Origin: Emydura subglobosa
Taxonomy: Eukaryota; Chordata; Testudines; Chelidae
Reading direction: 5' to 3'
Length of the DNA stretch: 64,000 nucleotides
Assembly (NCBI GenBank): GCA_007922225.1
Contig: ML679968.1
Span: 7,742,075-7,806,074, forward strand
The position numbers were made by a program, and so were the translations under genes. The notes below the pieces were generated by a model. That model saw nothing but the letters and a program-made list of their open reading frames with translations. It was not told where the DNA came from and made no database searches. Below, piece by piece: positions 31,900 to 44,700 of this stretch. Each line of letters opens with the position of its first letter. Position 1 is the stretch's first letter.

Positions 31900-32534
31900 A
31901 ACTACATGGTTTGGAATTTTTTCCAAAGATAAGGCCTAATCCAAAGCCAACTGAAAGCAACCGTATTTTTCCATTGATTACGATGTACTTTGGATCAGCC
32001 TCATATTGAGGTTGAATTGAACCAAAATTCAGACCTGAGGCCTGGTCCTGCTCCTACTTTCTACTGAAGTCAATGGAAAAATTCAAATTAAATGTGCAGG
32101 TACTAAGTGAGGAGTGCTATTAAAAACCCAAACCCCAAACCACTTTGCTTGAGAAATCAGTTCTGGTCTGACTATAACATATAGCATTTTGCAGTGACAG
32201 CATTTTAAATGGATTTGGACTCTGATCAGAGTTGTGGTCTTAAGACTTTTCTATAGAATTAGGCCCATGGCTTCCTATGTATTTTAAAATGCCCCTGCCT
32301 GTGTAATTTAATGAGGTACTTATAACTGCTAATGTCTGCATCTCCTCAACCACCCAAGAAGGATGAATGCTCCCTTGAGGTCTTACATAACCATTACAAA
32401 TGAAGTACCCATTCCTTAACTGATCTTCTGTTTAGTAAAGGAAAGCTGCTTAGAGGCCAAGTAAAATATGTAAGGTAGATCACCAACAGACACATTTTTG
32501 TTATCACTGTCTGGAGAAATTGGTGTTCTATCAG

Positions 32535-32735
32535 GAAAAGCTTCCTAACAATGAGATCTACTAGATCTTGGATGAGTTTCTCAAAGGAAGGAAGGAAATC
32601 CCTGTCACTTTAGACATTTAAAATCTACACTGGCCAAAGCAGTAAAATAACATCATAAAGGGACTGATTTGTCTCCAGTAGGGCCATGGACAACATGAGC
32701 TAGGTCTTTCTGATCACTAAGTTCTATGATTGAAA
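32535..32735 (+). mobile_element. CR1 LINE 3' end, plus strand
   Basis: AGGAAAAGCTTCCTAACAAT, GAGATCT, ATCCCTGTCACTTTAGACAT, then GTCTTTCTGATCACTAAGTT and TCTATGATTG form the ordered end of a CR1 subfamily distinct from the one at 25650. Strongly diverged. Confidence 0.75.
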
Positions 32736-33040
32736 ATTATTGCTTATGGTCACAGTAAACTCCTGTAGAAGAGCAGGCTTAACTGTCAATCATAGTTTTA
32801 AAGCAGAGAGGTTACACATCTAGTCACTCACATACTGTACTTGTAAAGGAAAATAGCATATTCGTAGTATTTGTACATAGAAACATGCATTAAATGCTAT
32901 TTGCTGTTCTCATCAACAGATGCAATTCTAAAGGGTTAAGTGTTGTACTGTGTGGGATTTTGGTGGATGGCTCAGATCACTGTACATTTTTTTGCAGGTT
33001 GTCTGTAGAGTTACCTATGGTAGTCTTTTGGGGCCAGAGC

Positions 33041-33183
33041 CAGAAAAAGTCTTAGACACCTAACTGCCACTTTAGGCACCTAAGTCCAACATTTAGGTAC
33101 AACTGAGATCTTCAGAGACTCTGCTCAGCTGCTGCCTAATGCTGTGGACGCCTAAAGTCCCTAGGCAATTAAATTTCCACAAT
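33041..33183 (+). repeat. TAGGCACCTAA-type interspersed repeat, copy 2
   Basis: Contains TTAGACACCTAACTG, CTTTAGGCACCTAAGTCC, TGCTCAGCTGCTGCCTAATG and TTAAATTTCCAC in the same order as 2260-2400. Confidence 0.6.
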
Positions 33184-36100
33184 TAAACACATACAAACTT
33201 ATCTTTAGTTTTTAAAAGAGGTAAGGCTGGTGGGCTGCTTTTTACAAGAAATGAAATTTGCACATTACTTCCAAGCAAAATGTGGAATTATTTGTCCTTT
33301 TGAGAAACCACAGAATGGGCACATTTTGCCTTTTGCTCTTCTGTTTCAATTTTTTTTCCAAGCTATATTTAACTCATGCTTGGTATGTATCAGTTTCAGA
33401 ACACAGTACTAATGAAATACCATATTGTGCAAATATTTTAAATAGCTGTCTGTAATACATTTATTAAATGAATACATATTATCATGAAAGTAGGTTGTGC
33501 ATCAAAAAAGCATTCTCTCTCAGTTCTCAGATGCTGCCCTATTGCCTCTTAGCTAATTGAACCAAATAGGAGTTGGTGTAATGACCCTCACTCCTTATAC
33601 TAAAGCTATTGGTCCTGTCTCTGGACACTTCTCTCTTATTATACCTTACTCTTGTCTAGAATTTTGCAGCCCTCAGAAAACACCTCAAAGCTATGCAGTG
33701 TCGATTCCTAAGACAATAGCCCTGTTCAAAGAAAAATAATCATGAGTGTTTCTTCTCTATAAACATACCCTCTTGCATTAAAAGGCTTTTCTTTCCATTG
33801 AACATGAGAGAGAGAGCTGCACCATAATTTAACTCTGTTCCTGAGCATCGGAATTCTCACCTACAAGTGGTGAGACTTATTTATGGCATTTTCCCTACCC
33901 ATCTCACTTCGAGTTGCCAGAAAATTAGAGCTACAATATATCCTGCCATCATACACAAAGCCCTAATTTAACAGGAGTTTTAAGCAAATTATATGTTAGC
34001 AGGATGTGGCCCATAGGTTGTAAACCTCCAAAGTAACGTTTTTGAATGGGGGGTGTTTTTAACTTAACTCATAAAATCTAACCTGTGCTTCTGTTCTGAT
34101 TCCTTTTTCCAAATAAATTTCCTACTCCCTTGAAAAGAATGACTGAATTTGTTTCATTTTCTGACTTTGGCAGTTTGTTACACATTTAAACCACGTGCAT
34201 GCACAATGGCCTAAATACTACATTCCTTACTCAAGCTTAACATTGTCTCATTAACTTCATTGCAATGATTCAATTTAATATTCTAACAGCCAAATATTCC
34301 TTTCCCAAATCCCTTGGGGGAAATGCAAGGCCTTGATGCATTGAACTGTCATTGTTCCATTGCATGAAGGGAATTCATGAATAAAAGTCCGTAAATTATG
34401 GGAAATGAGAATGGAAGGACTGGAGAATTGGCCAGATTTGTGTGGAGGAAGATAGAACTAGGGGTAAGAACCAACCAGAAGGAACAAAGTATTGAGGAAA
34501 TACTGTGAATCAGAGGCAGAAATACTTTGCTCTAGTTGCGAATCTGACCTGGAATGAAAACCACATGGATCATTCTATAACCAAGGAGTGGAATCTGAAA
34601 CTCGCACTCCACAACAGAGATTTGTTAATTTTGGCCTATTAAGATGACAAAGAGAGAAAGGTCTGGAGACAGAATGTACAGTGATGAGGACAGCCAGTGA
34701 AACAGAGAGGGGAAGAAAGTTCCACTATGTAGAAGGCAAAGAAGTGCATTTAGAAATGATAATAGGACAGTGAATTGAAGGAAGAAGATTGTGATAGGGA
34801 GTGAACAGAAGAAGATGGGGAGTAATATGAGAAGGAAGGAAGGAAAAGCCATTTCAGGTGACAGCATTAAATATAAATGTGTGAATTTTATAAGAGCTGC
34901 ACACAAGAAGAGAAAGCCAGTGAAGTGATAAATGGCAAAGGGAAATGTGAATAAAGAGACAAACAAAAATTATACTTGCTGCATAGCTTTGAACTGAATG
35001 AAATACCATACTCTTAAGTAGAGCAGTAGATGATTGATTGTGTAGAATAAAATAGATGCTTTTAAGGAAAAAATAGCTTTGTAAAAAGTGTGTCAGGCAA
35101 TATTCCTGTCCAAACCAAAAGTTTCTTATAAAGATTAAGATTGTTTGCTTCAGGTGGGCTTGGTGTTATAATTTCTAAGAATTTGACTCAGGAGTCTAGT
35201 TAAACTGGACAGATAAATAAATCTATTTGTGTAGGAGGGTTGAATAATAGAGCTGAGTTTTATACATGGCTTTGTGTTAACTAGATTGGTTTGTGTCTAA
35301 CATATCTTTGCACTGCAAGGTTGGGAGTGTGATCCCCAACAGGGGGTTAATCTCAGCCCTGGCTGTTGCCATGAATCTAACTGAATACTTTCTGGCTTTA
35401 AGAGACCTGGTGGAAAGCTTGTCTCTTACAGTACATAATGAGAGATCAAAATTAATTACCTTCCCATTATAAAGCTGCAGGAGAAAATTGATCATCTTTT
35501 TGTATTATTTGACATTTAAACTGGATTTGGACAAGCAATGCCATATCATTTATGGCAAAAGGAAATTAAAAATCAGTCCACTTACAGTATATTTTATATT
35601 TCTAACTTTTGAGTATTTTACAGACACTTTAAATGGAAAATAATTTTCCTAAAAACATGCACAACCTTTGTGTGGTACCCAACTCATCAGATGACAAAAC
35701 TTCCTTTCCTCTTGCTGGATTATCATATTTTCTGTTGCAGCATAGTGTGTAAAAGTTACTATAATTTACAGCTAATTCTGGAATAAATTTTGTTTCATTA
35801 TTACTGGTGCATAGTTGTACAGGAACAGCATAAGTGACTCTTTCAACTTAAGTCTGAATCTTTGAAGCCAGGGAACAGCTTTGAGTTTTGATCCACTGGT
35901 AAAGCACATGTTATAATGGGTTGAAGCATCAGACAAAAGTAAAGACTTATGGCTGTGTAATTTCCCAAAAAGATTAAAGGACTTCGCTATGAAACATTCC
36001 TATCCAAAATCTTGGAAAAATTACAAAGTTGGAGTAAGTCACAGAATGTTCCTTCTCTGTATCAACACCCTCCCCCCTCACACACACACACTCCAAAGTT

Positions 36101-37042
36101 CTTGTTACAAATCAGAGAACTCATGGCTAAATCAGATGGATTCTACAGATTCCTTTCTCTAATTTCAAAGACCTCTTTATTTTGGGGGTATACATGGACA
36201 CATTTGCATTGCAAGCTATCTGCTCTACTCTCTGCAGGATAGTGCCCAAGCTGGAGCAGAAAGGCAGGGCATAAGGTAGTCAGTCCTAAACTTTGTCACT
36301 TTAGCTCATATGGCTCTTCCTGTACAATCAGAAACTTAGGGCCTGAAGTTAGAGAAAGTTTTTTCATGGACTTCAGTGTCAGCAATACTGGACATTCATT
36401 GTTTGATCCTGCACCTTTCACATCAATGGGAACTTTCCATTAACTTAAAAGAGAGCAAGGCCTTTTTGCTGAAATAACCTATGTGAACATAAGTAACACA
36501 TTGTGTGATCAAGAAAACTCATGTGAACTAAAGTATTTGTAACAGGTAGTCAGATGCTTTACCATCCAAAAACAAAATGACATAAATAAGAAAATCATGG
36601 CAAATCTGAAAATCACCAAATATCATCATGTCTTCCTTGAAAGAGCATGCCAAAGCCGATAGAAAACTACCTTAAACTATGTAAGGGCAAGATTTGGAAT
36701 CCCTGATTCAGTATGTTGAACACCTATTCATATGAGTAGTTGGAGTCACTATGATTCATTTTGTGTCATTGCACATCAGACATGGCCAGACATGACCAAA
36801 CACCAGACAAAAATGATTTTTTTATAAATATCCATAATTTTAACTGTATAAATAAAATTAAGTTCTATCCTTAATGTTTCAGAAATGTCTATCAAATGCT
36901 TGCCAGAGGGACCTTTTCCATATTTTGACTCTGCCAGGGAGTTAATAAGCTACATTTAATCACCCAGGGATGGTCCATCTCATCCTTAGGTTACTTAAAA
37001 TGAAGATGAATGGCATAATTAAGAACATCATCCATTGTTCCT
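33184..37042. other. Unassigned DNA with a purine-rich tract
   Basis: No gene seen. From about 34625 to 34970 the plus strand is strongly purine-rich (GA-rich words such as GAAGAAGATGGGG). This alone explains the long hydrophobic 113-codon minus frame there, which I do not consider a gene. A MITE-like core (CATCAATGGGAACTTTCCAT) lies near 36421-36440, and a (CA)n run near 36076-36090. Confidence 0.5.
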
Positions 37043-37043
37043 C

Positions 37044-37087
37044 TTTTTTTTTTTTCCCCTCATCCAAAGGCAAAAAAAAAAAAAAAA
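37044..37087. repeat. T12 ... A15 facing homopolymers
   Basis: A T-run (37044-37055) is followed 16 bases later by an A-run (37072-37086), giving a potential stem. Confidence 0.85.
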
Positions 37088-37174
37088 TCATTTGGAAGCC
37101 AGAATAATGTGGTTTTCTTCAGCTTGGTAATGCAAACATTTTAATTTCCCATACACTTGTGTTACCGATAGTTT

Positions 37175-37226
37175 TGTTTCTTTATTGAAATTCCATTAAT
37201 TGTTTCTTTATTGAAATTCCATTAAT
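37175..37226. repeat. 26-bp perfect tandem duplication
   Basis: 37175-37200 and 37201-37226 are identical, each reading TGTTTCTTTATTGAAATTCC and then ATTAAT. Perfect identity implies a recent event. Confidence 0.95.
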
Positions 37227-40108
37227 TGTGAAACTAAATATTTTTCAAGGCCCAGAAACATAAACTAAATATCTAGGCACAAATTTAGCTAAGCATCAAA
37301 ATCAAGACTCAACATTCCCCGTGTAAATAAGATTTGCAAGAAATACCATACTAATCAAGGAAAATATATCTCTTGCCAATATTTTTGTTTACAGATCATT
37401 TCCTGTAAAACATACACACTATGGAAACCTTGGTGGCCACATTTATTTATTATAATGAGACTTTGTAGGGACACAGTGGATTTGCTACTGTCATTTCCTT
37501 TCCTTAAAATTAATTGTTTTTTAATTGTTTGAGCTGATATTTTTAATAGCAGACACAACACAATAAACATTTCAGTCCAATGAATGCTGCCATAGGAATA
37601 CTGGTATATATGCTGATTTGTATTCTAATGCATTTGAAATTCCACAGTTCAGTACAAGTGGGTAAAAACACCATGGTGTTTTAAGGATGTCCTTTAGTAC
37701 CCGCTTGAAGCATGACATCATTGTGTTATTCATTGCTGGTTTGCTTTATTGAAATAATGTTAGCTTGCTCTTTTCCCCTGGAGCCAGCAAATTAGACACA
37801 AGCTTTTATATCTCTGCTCAGAACAAGTGAAAGTGGAGATATGCTAAATGTTTCTCAAGAGATTTGCATTTTGAGCTCTCTCTCGCTTTGTGAGGGATGT
37901 AATCCTTCCTGGGAGCTGAACCAAAGGCCCTCAGATCCAACACAGTAACTCTATTGCCTAAGCTAAAGGGCAAAGTATTCAAACCTAGATTCATAAAGTG
38001 CTGTTTGAAGAGCAGTCTAAAGCCATTTAGCACGCACCTGCAGCAGCATCTATGCCAAGGATGTAGGGCACAATCCTACTTCCATTCAAGTCAAAGAAAA
38101 ACTTTCACTGACTTCCTTGGGCAGCTCAGGATGTTTGTGTGCTCTTTATCGCTGCATTAAAGGCTTGGAAATAGTTGAGGTTTGTGCCACCTACTATCTA
38201 GAAATCTGGAAGAAGTTATCACATTGTGTTACTGATTTTAACACATTCTTCCAACCCAGGTCTACACAGTCCCTTGCCCACATAGATTCTGACTCCATAG
38301 AGAGCCCTTCCTGGGGTTTTCGGAAGTGCTGGATGGATCACCATTCTGCATAAGGCTGGGAAGATGCATTCCCCCTGTATGTGCAGATTTGAGAGAAGCA
38401 ATCTGACCTTTAACTCCTTTTAAAGGTTTCACCTGAAATCCTTTATTATAAGTCCACAATAAGAATGATCAAACAAATACCTCATTAGAAATATCAGGCC
38501 TCAAGTGGGTTCTTTGTATGCGTTTGTTTGTTGTTGGCTGATTTTGGCAATATCTTTGGAGGGCTGGGATCGTGACTGAGCTGTAGTTATTCTAGCAACC
38601 AAGGAAGGGAAACAGTCTTACACTTAAAAAAGAAAAAAAAAAAAAAACCCAGACAATTCCAATCCAAAAGTTCACTGCCAAATTAATTCTTCTACCTCAC
38701 ACAACTTAGAATCAAATTGTCCTCTGAACAAAAATGGAAAGTGTACATGTCCTGAGACAGTCATGTATGTACAGTGCACCTATGTGTGTCCTTCATATAT
38801 TTACTTAGCAAATTAACTGACATTTTCCACTAATCATGATTAGATTTTAATTTTTAAATGGCCAAAACTTGGTCTGAATCAAAAACAATTTAATTTTAAA
38901 CCAAAGGAAGGCAAGGCCAGGCCCTGATCCACAACTCTGGCTTTCCCAATTCTGAGTCAATTATGGGGTAGGTCAGCTATATGGCAGGACAGTTCCCTGG
39001 TTAATCTGGAACAGCTTTTGTGTTGTCTGAGAACAGTTCCACAGGCTGTTATGGCAACTGAGGATTGCATGAAAGCCATGACCACAACCCCTATTTCCCA
39101 GCTATTCTCCCTATAAAGGCTACAGGGAGGGCATGTAGTGTAGCAGCCACTCTACATTGTTTTATGCTGGTGATCCTTCTGTCGCCAGCTAAGCATATTT
39201 TAGGTTTGTAACCTATGTTAAGTAGGCCTTATTCAAGCACATCTTGGGCTGCTGCAGGCTCATTTGATTGTGTCCCCCCAATTAAGTTACCTTCCTGCAG
39301 GAATAGGGGAGTGCAGATAACTTCAGCATCATACAAATGGGTAGAGGTCAGGTGGGTTTGTCTCCGAAGCTCGCCATAGTTGGGGAGAGTGGGCAGTGGA
39401 AACCAGGTATCTGGATTGGTCCTCATTTGGGGAGTAAGCGGATAGCAGCTGGGATGAGATCTGGAGAGGTCTGCCGCTCTGGGTGTGGAGAGCATCCACG
39501 TCGTGGACGGCAGTGCCTCAGAATCCCATCTCTGCCAAGTTGTGAGAAGTTCCACATGTGATGTTTAATACATATGACTTAATGAGTTAATTTGCATGTT
39601 TGTAAATAAGTTGCAAATAACCCTTAACCTCAGCTTTAAAAACATTTGTGGATTTAATTCTGGTGAAAGATGTTAGCTGGACAGCCCTTGTGAATTAACT
39701 CCTCTTTTTCATCTGTACAGCAGCATCCGGACAGGTTTCCCACAAAAACTACTGCTCTGGCATGCTTCAGCCATGATGTAGGGGGGATACTTACTCGAGA
39801 GGTCACAAGGGTAGTTCAGTATCCTTGGCCATACAGTTCTTGGTCTTTCTACTGAGTCTGCCAATCAGTGAAAAATGTGTTGGTAAGTTTATGATGTAAT
39901 AAACACATCTCATAGAGGGACCACCATTAGAAGGGAACAAATTTTAATCCCAAGTGAGCTGGTCTGGAGTCAGACTGATAATTTACAGGTGAAAATAGCT
40001 CAGTCTTTAACAATCTCTGACTCATCCAGTCCTCCACTATTTAAGAAGGCTATATATACATATGTGTGTGTGTCTATAGGATCCCTTCTTAAATTTACAC
40101 ATGTAAGA
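37227..40108. other. Unassigned AT-rich DNA with one palindromic repeat
   Basis: No gene seen. At 38065-38132 a diverged foldback repeat runs from CACAATCCTACTTCCATT to ACTGACTTCCTTGGGCAGCT, of the same general type as the window's other palindromic MITEs. An A-rich run lies at about 38627-38647. Confidence 0.45.
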
Positions 40109-40143
<35 letters not shown>

Positions 40144-40174
40144 TTATATTATTATTATATTATTATTATATATG
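40109..40174. repeat. (CT)n-(TA)n-(ATT)n compound microsatellite
   Basis: A TC run, then TA dinucleotides, then TTA/ATT triplets, with a final TATATGTG. Confidence 0.95.
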
Positions 40175-40517
40175 TGTTTGAGCATTTCTGGGGGTTTGGT
40201 TCAAGACCTATTATCCTTCACACACTATACCTCACCTTAAGTATTTCACAGGGGACTCTGTCAGTCTGCTCGCTCACCCATTTATATATTAGCTCTTTAC
40301 AAGATATGTGGAAAGACATGACAGGGCTGCAAATGCATGGGTGTCATTTGCAATGTTTGATACTCTGCAAGTCTCAGGTCCATGAAGCAGGCTTTAGCCT
40401 AAGGAGTGTGTATCAATAGGAATGTTGTTGTGGGAAAGCCCTTCAGGAACTCCCAGTAGCACAAACAACAAGTAAATAAAGAGAATGTAGGACGTCGACC
40501 TTGACCTGACACTCAAG

Positions 40518-40583
40518 GTGAAATTCCTGGCCCAAATGAAATCAGTGGAAAGACTCCCATTGACTTCAACAAGGGCAGGATGC
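40518..40583. repeat. Palindromic MITE (TGAAATCCTGGCCC type), copy 3
   Basis: GTGAAATTCCTGGCCC at the left and AAGGGCAGGATG at the right enclose ACTCCCATTGACTTCAACAA. The right end is more decayed than in copies 1 and 2. Confidence 0.6.
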
Positions 40584-41504
40584 TTATCTGAAGGGGAAAG
40601 AATGGAATTTAAACACAGATGTAGCACTAAATTTCAGGGCTGTCCCTTATCTCTATACTGGCCTGAACCAAAATCCTGGCTCTAAATGCCCTTGAACTCT
40701 GGAATATTTGAAATCTGGAGCCAGATCTGAATTTTGCAATTTGAGCCTATTCTAGCAATTCTACAGGAAAAATAAAAAACAAAGGTTCCTGTATATTATT
40801 AGAATAATATTTTTTCCTCCTTATTAATCTCAGATTTTTAAACTGTCAGCAAATTAGGTAACGTATCCTTCTCTTTCAGCAAGAAAAGCTTAATAGCCAA
40901 AAAAGAAAATATATACTCCTAAAGAAGGTTATCTATCAAGGAAGTCTCTAATGTAGAACACATGTGTTTAAATCTCTTTTGATCTGGTTAATCCCTAGAG
41001 GAATTTCTAAATTATTGTTAATACTTTACATTAAATAATACAACGTACTGTATTATCGTTTTTGTTCCCATTTTAAAAACAGACACTTGAATAATCCTGA
41101 AACTGAAACTTATAGGCTCCACTGGTACTGCTCTTGTTGGCTTAATAGTGTGAAAAAACATTTTTTCAAACTTATACTTTTTCCTCTCTTCCCTGCTCCT
41201 GCCCCAAGCTGAAAATCACTGCTATAATTTGATGAGAATGTAATTTAGGCCTGTCCCTGCCAAAAGCTTATAAGCATTTTTAATGTTCTGCACATGGCTG
41301 GTTACATTTTAGATAATGGGCCTTAGTGACAGCCGATGGTAAGTGACAATCCATTAAACAAAAAAGGCTTAATAAAATAAAGAAATAAAATTTAATTGTA
41401 AATCAGCTATTTTCATGCATTGCTAGGGTTGCACAATTAAAAGAAAATAAAAAAATCCCCAGGAAATAAAAAAATTAATGATCAAGGTTAACTGGTCCGA
41501 ATGA

Positions 41505-41572
41505 GGATGGCTTCACTGGAGTCAATGGTGCTATGCCAATTTACATCAGCTGAGGATCTAGCACAAGGTTCC
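41505..41572. repeat. Palindromic MITE (GATCCTCAGCTGGTGTAAAT type), copy 2
   Basis: CACTGGAGTCAATGGTGCTA then TGCCAATTTACATCAGCTGA and GGATCT is the right half of this family; the left half is decayed. Confidence 0.55.
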
Positions 41573-43229
41573 TACAGCAACATTAACTTGCATTGCATGC
41601 TCTCTATGTTGCTGTATGTTCATGTAGTTAATGCATGGTGGAGAGGTTTTTTAAGAGAGGATTCTCTGTATATATATGTTTTCATGCTATAAATACAGTG
41701 GTGATAGCCATGTGATAATTTGTAAAACTATTTAATAAATAACTTGTATCATGCATCACTGAACACTTCTGCACTCTGCTCATTAATCCACCTCCACAGA
41801 GCCTACTTAATATCCCAAACTTCTGATCAAGGTCAAACAGCTGTGTTCATTTATAAAAGGATAAATTCCAGAACAACTTTTTCTTCTTCATATCAGGAGT
41901 GACATTTCTTCCACAAAGGTACACCAGGCTTAAGGGCCAGGACAGGCAATATCTAGTTCTGGGCCAGTGACAGATTTCAGGTGTAATATTTTGTGACTTT
42001 TAAAGGTTAAAAACTGAAGCCTTTTTTTTTTTCCTAGTAAAGAAGTCAGGAAACTTCTCTTACCAGAGATGCAAGGGTTTTGGCCCAGATCCTTAAACAT
42101 ACACAGGTGCCTACTTGCCTCCTTAGATGTCTAAATACACCATTTAGCTGACATTTTGGAGTTCCCATCCAAAGACATTTGAAGGACGTCATCTCCTTGA
42201 GCTTATTTATTTAACACTGTTAAAGAGCACTAAACAAAAGTTCCATTTCCAGGAGCGTCCAATGGGCCCAGCATTTGGGAGCCATCAGCAGTTCCATTAA
42301 GAAATGATCATCCCCCCAAATCAAAGTGATGGGGAAATTTGGGGTGTGGAAGGGAAAGCAACATTCCAAAGTAAGAGCTCCTGAGTCCCCAATCCCGTGT
42401 GTTTCCAGGTTTGGGGACTAAAACATCTGAGGATGCAGATCAGTGGAGGGAATCTGGAATAAAAACGGCAGAGAGTGATCAAATTTATCACATGGCTATC
42501 CCATTTATATGTGGTTGTGTATATGGTATTCATGTGTGTGTATGTGTTAACCATGCAGATTTATGTGCGGATTCCAAACCTCAGCACGATGTTGTTAGTG
42601 TTGGTTACAGAGAATGTTTGTGAATCAAACAAATTTAGAACAACCAGTCTTTTTGAGGTTGACCACAGTGTAAAATGGGAAGGTTGGTTTTCAGAGAGTT
42701 AACCCATCTTTGGAGAAATGTTGGAGCACATAAGAGAGAAATGATTTGTAAAGAAAAAAAAGAATACCTGTCTTCTTCCAAAGTTTCTTCCAAAACAAAT
42801 ATTAGAGTACTTTGATGGCTGCTTTTTTGCTCAGAAATTGGTGAGGAGCAGAGCTGAACTCTGTCAAAGAGAGAGCAATTAACAAACAACGGGAACACTG
42901 TAAATGCCGAGGGCTCTCAGCTCCCATGACTCAATGAAAGCGGGGGCCCCTCAACCTTCCATGGTATCATGCTCAGTAGGCTAGATTTTCTCCATCCCTT
43001 GCATGGATCCATTGGGAGGAAGAGAAACTCTTGCCTTCCTCTGGCACATCCCATGCACAAGCCAAGGGACAGACACATTCCCTGCACCTGGAGGAGTAGT
43101 GGTACCGATTGCACCACAAGAGAGGTGCATACATCCATCTACATCTGCATGAGCCAAGTTAAGAATGTAGTAGTTGGAGAGTAGGTTGCAACATCCTAGT
43201 GGATGGTGCAGACTGCAATTTTATATATT
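41573..43229. other. Unassigned AT-rich DNA
   Basis: No gene seen. A third, weaker relative of the TAGGCACCTAA repeat (GGCCCAGATCCTTAAACATA then CTCCTTAGATGTCTAAATAC) lies at about 42076-42180. Confidence 0.5.
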
Positions 43230-43325
43230 ATCATAGAAATATAGGGCTGGAAGAAACCTTCACTGACGCAGGACCAAACAAACCTAGACCATCCCTGACA
43301 AGTGTTTGTCCAAACTTTTTGTGTA
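43230..43325 (-). mobile_element. CR1 LINE 3'-end fragment, minus strand
   Basis: ATCATAGAAATATAGGGCTG, GACGCAGGACCAAACAAACC, TAGACCATCCCTGACAAGTG, TTTGTCCAA: the same tail as at 17405, with a deletion after the GGAAGAAACC block. Confidence 0.85.
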
Positions 43326-43770
43326 AAGGAAAATCTTGTTTCTTTTCTCCTTTGATCAAATTATAGGGCTGGAATGAGTAATACTCCTACATTTTAGCTA
43401 AGTTCATATAAGCATCCCTTTCATTTACAACCACCTAGCTCCAACACCTGAATGTCCAGTCAGATAGCAGGAGAATGCTACAAGATCACCTGATAACTGG
43501 AGCTGAAGAAATCTTTGAATGTTCATTCAAATTCAGAAACTGATTCCTAGTCAACCATGTTTATTTTCTTCAAACTTCAAGGTCATTCTTTATCCAGGAA
43601 AAACAAATTCATAATCTCTTCTGTTTTTGATGAAGAGGGAAAACCTGCACAACACCATGGGGGAGAGCTGTACAGGGGGAATTTAGCTGTCCATCATGAT
43701 CCTCTGCAATTAGTTTAATTGGAAGGCTCAGGAGCAGCTCAGTGCAGTGCTGCTTGCCCATGCCAGGTGT

Positions 43771-44700
43771 GATGATTTGGGGAATCTATGTACAACTTCT
43801 GAATTCTGAATTGATATTAGGGGGCTCTTTATGTGTGTCTGTGGCAGAATGCATTCTATGGTGAATGTGGGGTTTGTTTGCTTTCTCTGTTTTCCTTTTA
43901 CCTCCATGTTGGACTGGAATCTAAGGGGTCCTGGTGCAGATTAAACAATAGAGGGTCATTAACTTAAGTGCTGTCCCACTGAACTGGAACCATCCTAGAC
44001 AGTAGGCTGACGTTACCTGTAATAAATGATTTATCAGAGGAGAGGTCACCTAGCAATGAAGTTACCTTATAGGAGTGTGTGGTCACTTGTTAAGGCTGAT
44101 TAGGAAGTCACATGACACTGGAGACTGGAAGATTATAAAAGGGCAGGAGCTGTTTCCCTTTGGGCCTTTGGCTATTTTCACCAGTTCAGGTTGAGAGGAG
44201 CTGCAGCAGCAAGAACACAGATGGAATCCCAAAGGAAGGGTGAGCTAGCATGAGGGGCATTATGTTCAGGGTGTTTGTTGTTTTCTACATGATCTAACCT
44301 CTCTTTTGCTTCACCTCTTAAGAAAAGAGGAATTGTGTTAGAAACCTTCGGCTAAGCCTGTGACTATTTGCTTCCAATGTCACATGCCCTTGAAGAAGTA
44401 CACTGAAAACTGGAAGGTTTGCACCTGTGGTGGAGTTCTGGGGAACATGCAAAAGCTGCTGGGGATGTTTTGGGAAAGAAGGCACAAGTGTCAGGATCTG
44501 GGCAATGGGCCCACTGCCAAGAGGGGTGTCAGAGACAGTCTGCGCCTGGAGTGTGTGCCTTGAAGCCCAAAACGAGGGACTGTGTCTAAACACTGCCCTG
44601 CCACAGCAAGCTAAGGGCAGATGTTATTCAGTGTTTTGATCCCTGCTGAGTGTACAACAGGGGGAGCTTCACCAGATCCATGATCTGGTCTCAAAGGCAA
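43771..44700 (+). mobile_element. Possible LTR-like promoter segment
   Basis: A TATA box (ATTATAAAAGGG, 44133-44144) is followed by a GC-richer leader-like stretch (GGAGCTGCAGCAGCAAGAACACAGATGG, in part). The region lacks a coding domain. No AATAAA is found downstream at the expected distance, and no target duplication was found. Assignment as LTR is a weak inference; a decayed unique promoter-like motif is equally possible. Confidence 0.3.

Noticed and set aside
34625..34966. 113-codon hydrophobic minus frame resembling a membrane protein
   Set aside because: It is the complement of a purine-rich tract, which produces Phe/Leu/Ser-rich frames automatically.
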